Position numbers and translations under genes: made by a program | Source of the DNA: Pseudopyrenochaeta lycopersici | Lineage: Eukaryota > Ascomycota > Dothideomycetes > Pleosporales > Pseudopyrenochaetaceae | DNA length: 64,000 nucleotides | Assembly: GCA_003313425.1 (NCBI GenBank) | Contig: NHZP01000016.1 | Span: forward strand, 434,001 to 498,000 | Reading direction: 5' to 3' | Shown here: positions 1 through 10,070 of the stretch, in pieces | Layout: each line of letters starts with the position of its first letter | Position numbering within the stretch: position 1 is the first letter of the stretch | Notes under the pieces: generated by a model | Told to the model about the DNA's origin: nothing | Database searches by the model: none | The model's input: only the letters and a program-made list of their open reading frames with translations

Positions 1-332
1 TGCAATGAGTGGAGGATGTAGAAGATGTGTCTAGTGGACTGACGATACTTGTTGTGGGTACCTACTAAGTGTATTAAGATATAATTGAGCATGACGGTAT
101 GAGCAGCCAATGGATCGCAAATTGCTGATCCCGTAGCCGCATACGTTGTACAGAGTAGTAACCAGCAACCTGAACGCCAACCTTTCATGTCCTGTATGGT
201 ATCATGTCCGAGAAATTATACTGCCCTCCATGTTGCGCCAGGAAATGCAGGGTTGACGAATTTTGTATAGAATGAAATAAAGAAACGGACATCACAACGT
301 GGCACACTAAACCACTTCAATGAAATGCCTCA
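1..332. other. 3' flank of MAU2
   Basis: 332 bases at the window edge with no gene or element that I can identify. Confidence 0.4.
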
Positions 333-3032
333 TTATGCATCCTCCTCTCCCTCTGCATCAACATCTTCCTCTCCTCTCAGGGCAGGAGGGAGTTGTGGTT
401 TCACAGCTTCAAACTCCATCTGAGCTTGTTGTGCTTCCTCAAGGAGACCATTGCGCTGATAAGTTGAGATACACAAACCAAACGCAACTGCCATCCATAA
501 AGGCTTACCGCTTAGCTTCGCGTTCTGTCTCGTAGCTCGGATAGCCTGAATCGACTTTTCGCCAACTTGACCTGCAAAGAAGCGCATCGTGAAATAGCAC
601 AACGCCATGATAACGAACTCGCGATTCTTGGTGGTCCTGAAGATTTCATTGGCACGATTACTAGCGGTTTGCATCAGCGTCTTTTGGCGATTAATTGCCG
701 CGTCTTCGCTTGATATGGCATGCACGATGCGGAAGGCCATCCGCATGTACTGATTCGGATGGTTTTCGCAGAGTACCTGTAACTGCGCTAGGGTTGCACG
801 AGTTGTGTGATGTTGTGAATGAGCTGGACTTCGCACAATTAGTAGTCGGTTTAGTGCTGCTAAGATACAAGTGTCCATCTTCGCGCTGGCCGTAGAGCCC
901 TTGTCCGGTACTGCTAGTATATCCGAGGAATATCCCGCGAGAGAAGAGTCTAGGAACCCGTTGGTCTGATCACAAACCGCTTGAAGATAAGTTAGTGTGC
1001 TAGCGTAGATCTCCTGGTTCTCGTACGGAGGTTTCGCAACTCGCTTCCGGAGCACTGTCAAAGCATCTTGGGCTGCCTTTGGGTTTCTTCGGAAACAAGC
1101 AACAAGACCCATGGCGAATATCGAATGCCAGTCAAGTAGCTTGTTCCAATTCGTCTGGACGAGAGCCAGGGATATAGGGATGTTGCAGACTGTCTGGCGT
1201 TTCAGAGCGTCTCTGGACCGCTGGTGGGCCTCTTTGATATAATCCAGGCCTTTCTCGTGGATGTTCTGGTCTAAGGCACAGATATGGAAGCATAATGTTT
1301 TAAGGTCCTCCATCGGAAGCCAGGCGAAGACGAGTTCATCTCGTCCATCTACGCTCTTTCGGAAGACTCCCCCAGTGTCAATCGTCAGATTCTCTCCAGT
1401 GCTTCTCTCAACGAGGACGGTGAAAACACCATTCACACCACTTGAAACCTTGTTGTTCTCGTCTAAAACAGATGTAATCAGTGTGGTTGATCCCTGACTG
1501 CTTGGTGTGCCATGCTGAATGCCACAGGCAATATCAATCATGTTGATAAGGGTACCAAATGATGCTAAATCTTTAGCAGACACTTGAAGTTGCCGACTTC
1601 GCGCTGCAGCAATTGCACGCTGCGCTTGTTCCATCCGATCTGCAGCAACGGACCGCAGGTGGACCATGGCTTCTAATGCACTACAAGCCGCATATATCGC
1701 TCTGTCACCGTGTTTCTCTGCATGTCCTAGTATGGAATGCAGCTGTTGTAGAGCTGGAATTGCCTCGACACGTCCGGGAATCTGTAAGATCAACGAGACC
1801 TTCAAGAAGCGAAATGCGTAGACCCAGGCAATGTGCTGGAACGTCTCTGCTTCTGAGATTGTTTTGTCGAGCGACTTCAGGGCAGCGCGGTGATTGGTTT
1901 TAAATTGGTACCGGGCTTGTAGATGCAACGTTGCATACTTCAAATCCTGAAGTCGGCATCGTCCGCAAAGCGATATTTGTTTGGACAGTATTTCGTCAAT
2001 GTCTGAAGTATTGTCCGTCTCTTCGACCAGTAAACTCGCATACCGTAATCGTAGCTTAGCCTCATCGCGTGGGAGCATGCTAAAGTCTTTCAACACAGCT
2101 TCCATGCATCCCATGGCGGTAGCCATCAATTTATAGTATTGCCGCAGGTCGGCCTCTTTTTTGTCTCGTGCCACTAGTGATCCCATGCCGCGCGCGGCAG
2201 CGATGTACTCATCTGCTGCTGACAACAACATAACAGAAAGATCGGCGGGGAGAGCTTTCTGGGGTACATGGACATGCTTGGTGGGTGTGAGCTGATGGGA
2301 GGAGGACCTTGGAATGACAACTTGAGGATATGATTTCGGCTTCGAGGATGATTGTTGTACAACAGGACTTCGATATTGGGATGAGGGTGTTTGTGACACG
2401 GAGGGAGTACGTTGTTGCGGTGTGGACTGCGGTTGCAGCGGTGCACGATGTTGAGCCTGGCTTTGGACTGGGGTGGTGTTGGTCCGCTGCTGAGGTCGAG
2501 GCCCATTCTCTTGAAGCGAATGCGGTCGCTGTGCTGGCTTGGACGCAGATGCGATCGGTGCTTGCTGCGTTCTAGGCGGGCGGTGTTTGTCCGCAGCGCC
2601 ATCTGTCTGGGTAACTCCAGCATTGCCAGTTCGCTGTACAGGAACTTGCACATGCCGTATCCGCGGCGCTTGCATTTGCATTGGCATGGCCGCATTAGGG
2701 GTTCTGGAAGGTGTTGCATTCTGTGAGTGCGCTTGGGAGTGCGCTTGGGATTGCGCTCGGGGTTGCGGCTGCTGCGGTGCGTATGCTTGAGGAGCAATGT
2801 GCTGGTACTGCTGAGGCGAGGGGCGGGGCAGGGCCATTTGGGGGTGGCCCTGATAAGGCTGCGACTGTGGATAGCCCTGAGGCATCTGCATCTGCATCGG
2901 CGGGTATTGTGGAGCATAGCCATTCTGCTGGTAGCCATTTGGCTGCGGCGGCGGTTGAGAGTATGGTACATATTGGCCGCCTGTATAGGCCTGTGGCGGC
3001 CAGTTGTACCGTGGATCCATGGTTGATGACAC
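333..3032 (-). CDS. MAU2: Cohesin loading factor Mau2/Scc4 homologue
   Basis: An uninterrupted 899-residue reading frame. The first ~260 residues are low-complexity, rich in Gln, Pro, Tyr and Ser (a QAHSQAHSQ-type run is visible) and probably disordered. The rest is all-helical and matches the Mau2/Scc4 cohesin-loader family, which is built of TPR-like repeats; the recognisable core starts near LPADLSVMLLSAADEY and includes AETFQHIAWVYAFRFLKVS. In known systems Mau2/Scc4 binds the N-terminus of Scc2/NIPBL and targets the loader to chromatin, so a nuclear role in sister-chromatid cohesion is expected. The C-terminus is acidic. Two start codons lie four codons apart (3032 and 3020); the upstream one is taken. 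It is divergent from the hydrolase gene at 3583. The family call is confident; the loading role is inferred from orthologues. Confidence 0.88.
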   Translation of the reverse strand: MSSTMDPRYNWPPQAYTGGQYVPYSQPPPQPNGYQQNGYAPQYPPMQMQMPQGYPQSQPYQGHPQMALPRPSPQQYQHIAPQAYAPQQPQPRAQSQAHSQAHSQNATPSRTPNAAMPMQMQAPRIRHVQVPVQRTGNAGVTQTDGAADKHRPPRTQQAPIASASKPAQRPHSLQENGPRPQQRTNTTPVQSQAQHRAPLQPQSTPQQRTPSVSQTPSSQYRSPVVQQSSSKPKSYPQVVIPRSSSHQLTPTKHVHVPQKALPADLSVMLLSAADEYIAAARGMGSLVARDKKEADLRQYYKLMATAMGCMEAVLKDFSMLPRDEAKLRLRYASLLVEETDNTSDIDEILSKQISLCGRCRLQDLKYATLHLQARYQFKTNHRAALKSLDKTISEAETFQHIAWVYAFRFLKVSLILQIPGRVEAIPALQQLHSILGHAEKHGDRAIYAACSALEAMVHLRSVAADRMEQAQRAIAAARSRQLQVSAKDLASFGTLINMIDIACGIQHGTPSSQGSTTLITSVLDENNKVSSGVNGVFTVLVERSTGENLTIDTGGVFRKSVDGRDELVFAWLPMEDLKTLCFHICALDQNIHEKGLDYIKEAHQRSRDALKRQTVCNIPISLALVQTNWNKLLDWHSIFAMGLVACFRRNPKAAQDALTVLRKRVAKPPYENQEIYASTLTYLQAVCDQTNGFLDSSLAGYSSDILAVPDKGSTASAKMDTCILAALNRLLIVRSPAHSQHHTTRATLAQLQVLCENHPNQYMRMAFRIVHAISSEDAAINRQKTLMQTASNRANEIFRTTKNREFVIMALCYFTMRFFAGQVGEKSIQAIRATRQNAKLSGKPLWMAVAFGLCISTYQRNGLLEEAQQAQMEFEAVKPQLPPALRGEEDVDAEGEEDA

Positions 3033-3582
3033 TTAAGGTGAGCCGAATCACCAGAAGTCGAAATACGAGTGCGACATGGCGGGCGAATGCGGGGTGTGGT
3101 GAAGGAGAGGAGATACAATGGCCGTCGCGGTCAACGGCTGTCGCGACCGCGATGTCACTCGTTGCGATTGGCGGGCAAGCGCGCGCCTAGAACACCACTC
3201 AGGTAGCACGGAAACCCTAAAGTCGGCCGAGGCACTTCCATCTCGACGACATGAAGGGAATTTTCTCCAACTTTCGCCATTTTCCCTTTCGTATCTCTAT
3301 TGCGATCGTAAAGGTACAGTGTGCTTGGTTCAGTCAGACTAAGAACTGGAGTTGGTTTTGAGTGCATCTTGCAACATTGGGCATTCTTACTGTCTTTTGA
3401 ACTCTACCTATACTTCAAGAAGGAGCTAAAGTTCATACTACAACGCTAGAAAACGGATGCAGCCATTCTGGACCTTTTCTTTGACCCTCGTCCTAAAATA
3501 GAAAACCAATCCGTCTCTGCCAAAAAGATCTAGCCATAAAACAAGTACTGCCTATACAACATTCAATCCTACTAGAAGCAAT
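3033..3582. promoter_or_regulatory. Shared divergent promoter of MAU2 and the hydrolase gene
   Basis: About 550 non-coding bases separate two genes that point away from each other, so both 5' control regions must lie here. An inverted CCAAT box (ATTGG, 3167-3171) sits about 135 bases upstream of the MAU2 start. The remainder shows pyrimidine-rich stretches and no recognisable element. Confidence 0.4.
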
Positions 3583-4959
3583 ATGTTCGACATATCGTGG
3601 ATCCTAGGCCATGCCAAAACATCATACACATCACATAGCTCTCCTATGTCACTCAAAACGCAATCTGGTCAAAAGACGACGCTCCCCAATCTCGCACAAA
3701 GCGCTATTCCGCCATGCCGCCTCAATCCATTCCTCTTCAACGGGCACCTGCAAACCATGTACACAGCTGTCAAAGATCCTGGGCCGCCAATCTACTACAA
3801 AAGAAAGATCTTTGATTCAAACCACTCTGTCTACCCCGGACAATTCGCCGTGGACTTTGTGGTTTCCAAAGAGGAAGGTGAAGCAGCTGCGCAGTCCAAG
3901 GATGACACCGAATTACCTGAGAGGACGAAGAACTTCGCAGCAGCAGACTGGGAAGCAATGCGAAGTGATGATGACAGGCCTATGCTCATCGCACTCCACG
4001 GCTTGACAGGCGGAAGCCACGAAGTCTACTTGCGAGAAACGATAGCACCTCTCACGGCAGCTGGCTGGGCTGCTTGCGTTGTCAATGGCAGAGGATGCGC
4101 CATGTCCAAGATCACTACACCACAACTGTTTAACTCGAGAGCTACATGGGATGTTCGGCAGACCATCCAGATCTTGCAGCAAATCTACCCAAACCGGCCT
4201 CTCTACGCCGTCGGATTTAGTCTGGGTGCCAATATCCTAACGAATTATTGCGGCGAAGAAGGCGCAAAGTGCGTCTTGAAAGCAGCCGTATCATGCTCGA
4301 ATCCTTGGAATCTGGAACTTTGCAATACCGAACTACAACGCACTTGGCTCGGCTTGGAGATCTACTGTCGAACAATGGGCAAGAACATGATGGGCTTATT
4401 CGAGCGGCACAGGGAGCAGATTTTGAAAAATGCAGGGATCAATCTAGACGCTGTAATGAAGAGTAGGTATCTGTTTGAATTTGATAGACAGATACAGTGT
4501 CCGACGTGGGGTTATCCGACGGAGGGCGCTTACTATCGAGATGCACAGAGTGTGGACGCATTACTGGCGGTCAGGATACCATTTTTGGGTATTAACGCTG
4601 AGGATGATCCGGTATGCTATTTCTTCTTTTGCCCTTTATATCAAGCCTCGTACCGAAATACGTACTAAGACACTTCTACCTAGATCTCCTCCAAATACGC
4701 CATACCTTACGAAGAGTTCAAACAGAACCCTTACACGGTTCTCTGCACCACCAACTGGGGTGGCCACCTCGGGTCGTTCCAGCTCGGCGGAGGAAGATGG
4801 TTCGCGACAGCTACCTCTTCTTTTTTGTCGAAGGTGCATGAAGAGATTGACCATATGGCATCCAAGGAGGAAAGGGAACAGATTAAGGTCGATACGCCGG
4901 AGAAGAAATATCCAATCTTCGATCCAAATAACCGGCGATTAATATTACCAGATGCGTAG
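3583..4959 (+). CDS. Alpha/beta hydrolase of the YheT/Eeb1-Eht1 family
   Basis: Two exons (3583-4611, 4684-4959) give 434 residues. The intron has a GTATGC donor and CTAG acceptor, and splicing replaces a spurious ending with a family-typical C-terminus. The catalytic triad is visible: nucleophile Ser213 in GFSLGAN, an acid at Asp341/342 in NAEDDP, and His371 in WGGHLG, the last supplied only by exon 2. The HGLTGGSHE stretch would form the oxyanion region. Yeast relatives (Eht1, Eeb1, YMR210W) are acyltransferases/esterases that make or cleave medium-chain fatty acid ethyl esters or monoacylglycerols. No signal peptide or membrane helix is obvious. The family is confident; the precise substrate is not determinable. 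Confidence 0.87.
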
Positions 4960-5096
4960 ATGGCCACTATGCGAACGGCGACGATGTATGTAGAACTGTT
5001 TGACTTTCAGGTATTGTAGACTGTAGATGGGTATCATAGACTTTAGACATCGTAAACCGCATATAGACCTTGTCTCCATGCACTCTGCCCACTTGC

Positions 5097-5766
5097 TCAA
5101 CCGAAGGACACCCTCTTCCTTGGCTTGAACTTCTTGCCTGGCTCTTGATTCTCCACATCCTCAGTGCGTGCAGGCTCAGAATTCCTCTTCCTCTTCTTCT
5201 TCAGAGATTGTTTTCTTTCTTCCTACAGCACATATTAGTATACGTCGTTTGCGGACCCACCCAGAGCATCCAGCAGCTGCAGCACTTACAAATTTCTCCT
5301 TCTTCTCATCAGACCTCTCCTCTGCCTCTTTCCTCTTCGCCTCTCTTATCTCTTCGAGTTGCCTTGCCCTCATGATTTTGCTCTCAAGTCTGCCCTCCTT
5401 CTCGGCGTGAACAACGCTCATAATTGCCATCATACTAGCTGGGTCATCCACGAAGGTCTTGCCCTTCTTCTGGCCTTTTGGCTTCGCGATGCCTGCCGGT
5501 ATGATGCTATTCAAGAGCGGTATATCCAATTCCTTCTCTGTATAGACACGCTTTTTCTTTCGGTTCAGATTGGATTTGGTGGTGAGGGATTTGGACTTCT
5601 GAGCGCCACCGGGTTTGGCGAGGGACATGGACTTTTGCTTGCGCTTGGAGATGCCTTCTGGTTCCTTGCCGGTGGACTTTGGGCGAGAGGATTTAGACGA
5701 GGATTTGCTAGAGCTAGATTTTCCTTTTGGGCCTTTGCCCTTACTTGAGGGTTTTGTGGGCGCCAT
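5097..5766 (-). CDS. LOC1: 60S ribosomal subunit assembly/export protein Loc1
   Basis: Two exons on the minus strand (5766-5290, then 5222-5097) give 200 residues. The intron is a textbook fungal one, with GTAAGT donor, TACTAAT branch point and TGTAG acceptor; skipping it would add an unrelated tail. The protein is very basic, with an N-terminal Ser/Lys/Gly-rich tract, the conserved core [16 protein letters not shown] followed by [21 protein letters not shown], a helical [30 protein letters not shown] segment and a Lys/Arg-rich end. This is the filamentous-fungal Loc1 pattern. Yeast Loc1 is a nucleolar protein needed for 60S assembly and for localising ASH1 mRNA; the ribosomal role is the likely conserved one. 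It is convergent with the hydrolase gene. Confidence 0.85.
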
Positions 5767-6025
5767 CGTGCTGTGTGTGCGTGCGCAATGTGTTGTTGGA
5801 GAATTGGAAGTGAGCGCAGAATGCGCCGAAACTTTTGGAAAGTTCGAAGTTCTGGGTCGGCGTTTGGCGGCAGGCGCTGCCGATGGACGTCAAGCGCCAA
5901 GGCAGGCGCGACCAACCTCACGGGCGCAACCGCAGCATAGCCCGAGCATCAAACTTCCTAGCTTCACAATAGCAGCGTACACACCCACTCTACTCTTGTC
6001 TTCACCTACCCGGATCCGAGACGTC
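5767..6025. promoter_or_regulatory. Divergent promoter, LOC1 / VPS68
   Basis: 259 bases between two divergent start codons must contain both promoters. I see no TATA box or named operator in it; assignment rests on gene orientation alone. Confidence 0.35.
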
Positions 6026-6659
6026 ATGGAATCGAACCGCCTTTTCCGCTTCCCAAAGCCAGCATGGCTGAACAGCGGAAACACCAGGACCGCTGGCGTC
6101 TATTTAGCAGGAGCTCTGGTAGGCAGCCTCGTAGCACGTCACAATCACAGCCAGTGTCTAATACTTAGCGCATAGTTTGCTATGGGTTTCTATACTCTAA
6201 TAGACATATCCGTATGGTCTAAATCCGTCATGAACGCCTCCGACCCAGCGGTGCACATTACCTTCGTGGACTGGATCCCCGGCATTTGCTCTGCGCTCGG
6301 CATGCTCGTCATCAACAGCATCGACAAGTCGCGCCTGTCCGCTGACAGCTTCTCCTATTCCGGAAATGGGGTTGCGTGGAAGGCAAAGCTGGTGTTGTTC
6401 CTAGGCTTTGCGCTGCTAGCTGGTGGATTGGCTGGTAGTGTGGTGGTTTTGGTGATGAAGTATATTGTGGCTGAGTTTATATGGCCAACTATCTGGATGG
6501 GCATTGGAAATGTTGTGGCGAATGCACTCATGATGTTGAGGTAAGCGCATGCTGTCTGTTGGGTAGATGTGGGGATGTTTGCTAACGTGATGCAGCTCGG
6601 CTGTGCTTTGGATCGCACAGAATATGGAAGATGAGTATACCTACAACTTGGCCCTTTAA
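6026..6659 (+). CDS. VPS68: Vacuolar protein sorting protein Vps68 (UPF0220/TMEM50 family)
   Basis: Three exons (6026-6118, 6176-6540, 6596-6659) give 173 residues. Intron 2 ends in a GCTAAC branch and TGCAG acceptor, and phases match. The protein is a small four-helix membrane protein: helices around GVYLAGALFAMGFYTLID, WIPGICSALGMLVINSID, the long LVLFLGFALLAGGLAGSV stretch and IGNVVANALMMLSSAVLW. The order and the SGNGVAWKAKLVLF linker are typical of the UPF0220 family (Vps68 in yeast, TMEM50 in animals). Yeast Vps68 acts with Vps55 in endosome-to-vacuole sorting. The neighbouring convergent gene here is VPS55 itself, which supports the call. Confidence 0.9.
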
Positions 6660-7109
6660 GTATGCTGCGATCACAGAATGATTGAGGAGGGTTGATTGTA
6701 GTTGGGCATACACGAATGGTTCAGCTTGCGGATCTTAGGGATAGGATATCCTCGACATGAACACCGCTCAGTTGGAAGCATTGTAATCACTGTGTACGAA
6801 TATCTCAAGAATGCCTTGGGGGTCTGTGGTATACCAGGCTTTTTCTTTTTCCTTGATCCAGTTCTTTAGCGTACTTTAAGCCCTAAAACATCATACGGAC
6901 ATACGGACAACCCGACCGCTTATGCATTATGTTCAACATACTCATACAAGAACGCTCAGCAGAAGTATTGAAACAATATGAAACACACATCCTGCTCTTT
7001 CCCTCTTCAACCCAGACCCAAGAAGTAGACCTAGGACCAATAATGGCCCGTGGTCAGATAGCCTTATTCCAAACAGCATTCTTCTTAGCTATTCAGTTTG
7101 GCCGGCTAG
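6660..7109. other. Convergent intergenic region VPS68/VPS55
   Basis: 450 bases between the two stop codons hold both 3' untranslated regions. A 71-codon open frame starting at 6929 runs into the last VPS55 exon and has no family resemblance, so I do not call a gene. Confidence 0.4.
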
Positions 7110-7684
7110 TCAGAAGTCTTCTTGCTCCTGGAAAAACAGCGTGAAGCTGATGATTGTGCCATATATCAAGAGACCGCCGAAAACGGACATGGCGGCTGCT
7201 CCTCCAGCGATTTGCGCAGAGTGCCAGAGAAGAGTGGGGAGAGCTAGACATTCATATTAGCAATGTGCTGTATTCAACCCTCATCTTGCAGCATCAATGT
7301 CCCTTGAGTCTGCTCTGTGTGCATCGATTGCGACAGTTCATCTTCGGAAGCTAGACTTACCGATTCCCATAACCACGAAGAAGCCAGTCAAGAACCTCCC
7401 AAAGTCCACGACTCCGTTTCCGTGGCTCTCCATGAAGTCATCACGGTTCGCTGCTCGCCCGCATAGCCAGTTTGGTAATGGCGCGACTACGTAGGTTGCG
7501 ACAACCAAAAGTGTGAGGTAGCTCTTGAACAACGCTGCAGAGAGAATAACGAGAAGGAAGCCTATCGCAAGGACCTAAATAATTCAACTATTAGCACTGG
7601 GATGCGCGGAAAGAGGCAAGCGCTGGCATGCGCCGAAGGCAGACATACGAAGGACAGCCCTATGATGGTCTTGATGCCGGCCAT
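7110..7684 (-). CDS. VPS55: Vacuolar protein sorting protein Vps55 (OB-RGRP family)
   Basis: Three exons on the minus strand (7684-7649, 7574-7361, 7243-7110) give 127 residues. The first exon codes for only 12 residues. Introns carry GTATGT and GTAAGT donors with GCTAAT branch points, and phases agree. Motifs typical of Vps55/LEPROT are the helical pair FVLAIGFLLVILSAALF and LLVVATYVVAPLPNWLCGR, the NGVVDFGRFLTGFFVVMG segment, and a final helix in AMSVFGGLLIYGTIISF, for four membrane helices in all. Yeast Vps55 complexes with Vps68 at late endosomes and controls cargo progression to the vacuole. The upstream region is shared with the proteasome gene PRE5. Confidence 0.9.
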
Positions 7685-8077
7685 CCTGGATCTGTGAAAC
7701 TAGCCTTCAGATTTCGCTTGCAAATGTGGCAGTACGTATATCAGCGATTCTAGAGTCGGAGCAGTATTGTAGCGTTGCAGGGTTGGTGTTTTGCTGGGGT
7801 CGAGCTAGCCGCCTGTTCGGTGAGGTTGGAGGAAGGGCACGCTTGGGGCACTCTTGCCAAGGCGAGAGCTCCGAGCTTGTCGTCAACTGCAGATGCCTTG
7901 AGCATCAACAACCACAGCTGCTACGGAATCACCTCGCCTTGCCGCGCTCAACTTCTGCGACTCTTCTACCCAGCATTGGCCTTGATTTCAGACACACAGT
8001 AAGGCCTAGTCATCGGGATTTGACTTGCTGAAAAGCCTCCAACTCACCTTCGAAGCCCCACTGTTCCTACCTTCATC
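7685..8077. promoter_or_regulatory. Divergent promoter, VPS55 / PRE5
   Basis: 393 bases between divergent start codons. No convincing copy of the yeast proteasome element GGTGGCAAA was seen. The region is assigned on orientation only. Confidence 0.35.
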
Positions 8078-9035
8078 ATGTTCAGAAACAACTACGACAA
8101 CGATTCGGTCACTTTCTCGCCGCAAGGTCGTATATTCCAAGTTGAGTACGCATCAGAGGCGGTTAAACAGGGTTCGGTTGTCGTAGGCATCGTCAGCAAG
8201 ACACATGCGGTGCTCGCAGCAATCAAGGTATGTGGGGAGACTCTTTGGCGCCATTTGACGAGAGCTATGTTTCGGCTTTACTACAATTCTTGTTCCTCGA
8301 AATTGCAATCATATTATCCCAGATGTTATACCTTTGGAACTTGGGCAACTTCTATTTCCAACCGTGCCGTGCCCGCCTGGTCATCCTAGGAACTCTGCTA
8401 ACTTGTTCTTATAGAGAAACGCCGAGGAGCTCTCATCTTATCAGAAGAAGATCATTCCAATAGACTCTCACTTCGGCGTCGCCCTCGCTGGTCTCGCCTC
8501 CGATGCCCGTGTGCTCTCCAACTTTATGAAGCAGCAGTCCCTCGCCTCACGCCTGACGTACGACCGCGCCATTCCACTCTCAGAGATTACTGCTCGTATT
8601 GCAGATCGCGCGCAGACCAATACCCAACAGTACGGCCGGAGGCCATACGGTGTCGGGCTGCTGATTGCTGGCATCGACGCAAAAGGCCCACATCTATTCG
8701 AGTTCCAACCTAGCGGTGTAACACAAGAGATGGTGGCTTGTGGTATTGGTGCTAGGAGTCAAATGGCTAGGACATACCTTGAGAGGCACCTGGACGAATT
8801 CGAGAGCGCCAGCAGAGAGGATCTAATCAAGCACGCTCTGAGGGCTTTGAAGGAATCGCTATCACAAGACAAGGAATTGACGGTCGATAACACGAGCATT
8901 GGCATTGGCGGTGTAGGCGAGAACTTCGCGCTCCACGAGGGCCAGGATATTGCAGAGTGGTTGGACGCTACCTTTGAAAACCGGGAAGGAGGCAATGATG
9001 AGGAGAGTGCTGAGGCTATGGAGACCGACTCATGA
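8078..9035 (+). CDS. PRE5: 20S proteasome subunit alpha-6/PSMA1 (Pre5)
   Basis: Two exons (8078-8227, 8415-9035) give 256 residues; the 187-base intron is the longest in this block. The N-terminal alpha-subunit signature is present ([20 protein letters not shown]), followed by the [24 protein letters not shown] junction restored by splicing, the [13 protein letters not shown] segment, and [15 protein letters not shown], which together identify the alpha-1 (human PSMA1, yeast Pre5) type. The C-terminal tail is acidic ([15 protein letters not shown]). Alpha subunits form the outer rings of the 20S core, gate substrate entry and carry no peptidase activity. Confidence 0.93.
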
Positions 9036-9419
9036 GGCAAATGTGCCGCAGAAGGTAATGACAGCTAGCTAGAAATGAGCCTATGCCAGACGACGGTTTC
9101 TGAGCCCTGGTGCTCCAACAACCAGCGTATTAGATCATGAACGGGCTATGCCATTCGAAGCGGGCTTGCTATGAAAATGTAACGAACACCTACAAAACAT
9201 TTGGATCCACGTTTGTCTGTGTGATCAAACCCAATGATGCGTAACCATGCGACCTGTTTGTTGTACCGCAGCTTGATCGGAGCTATCACGTGACTAGCCG
9301 CTCCGGCTTGGAGCCGCATCCAAGGATCAGCGAAATCTCGCCGGAGCTCTGCACCTTCAACAACTGCACCCGCAACCCGCATTCCTTCCACACCCACGAA
9401 ACCGCACCCAACCATCACA
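9036..9419. other. Intergenic PRE5 to ATP15
   Basis: 384 bases carrying the PRE5 3' flank and the ATP15 promoter. I see no other gene and no named site. Confidence 0.35.
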
Positions 9420-9765
9420 ATGGCATTCGCGTGGAAAGCCGCCGGCCTCACGTACGCTATAGACCCAATGACCCCCCTGCAATGCAGCAATTGACCATAC
9501 TGGATAGCTACAACCGATACATCGCCGTCGCATCGCGCGTCGTGCGTCGCTCGCTCAAGGAAGACAAGCGCATCGCTGCTGAGCGACGGGGCGATAGTGA
9601 ACTCAGATTCGCAAAGTGGCAGGTGAGAAACGTCATTTTGGAGGGCTAGATGATGATTAGAGATGATGGCTAATAGAAGGACAGAATGGCAAGCAGGGCG
9701 AGAACAAGGACTTGAACGCGGCGGCACTGCAAGCACAACATGATGCTGCGAAGACATCCGCTTAA
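9420..9765 (+). CDS. ATP15: Mitochondrial F1-ATP synthase subunit epsilon
   Basis: Three tiny exons (9420-9451, 9508-9622, 9685-9765) give 75 residues. The protein starts MAFAWKAAGLTYNRYIAVAS and continues VVRRSLKEDKRIAAERRG, the signature of the eukaryotic epsilon subunit (yeast Atp15). The first exon is only 32 bases and ends in phase 2; without the first splice the conserved T-Y-N-R-Y junction is lost. The subunit sits in the central stalk of F1 and stabilises its coupling to the c-ring on the matrix side of the inner membrane. The C-terminal tail after NGKQGEN is Ala-rich and less conserved. A simple frame search misses this gene. Confidence 0.88.
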
Positions 9766-10070
9766 GTAAACATCAAGGATGCGAGAGCATGATTGAGGCA
9801 GTGGATGCCGGGAAGGATGGGTGGTGCTGGTGAATGTATATCTTGTACTATCAAATGCTGCATGCGTGAAGGACACACCCAAAAGCCAATGCAAGACAAA
9901 TTGAGCTCATTTGCGCACCTGCTCAATGCAAAATGTATTCGTGAATGTAGTCGTGATATCAGGGCTGACAGTTGAGCTGGCTGCCCATCTGCCTGAAAGC
10001 TCGCCTTGCAGGCAAGTAGAACTCGGCTGTCACAAATCTTCCCGCAACGGAAACTACTCCACCTCACACC
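9766..10070. other. Intergenic ATP15 to MAK10
   Basis: 305 bases between tandem genes. Open frames on either strand here are short and unlike any family I recognise. A run of pyrimidines precedes the MAK10 start. Confidence 0.35.

Noticed and set aside
2174..3118. A 314-codon minus-strand frame overlapping MAU2
   Set aside because: It is another frame of the low-complexity MAU2 N-terminus, rich in Arg, His and Pro, with no protein-like pattern.
6929..7144. A 71-codon plus-strand frame between VPS68 and VPS55
   Set aside because: Overlaps the last VPS55 exon, has no family resemblance and a weak start context.
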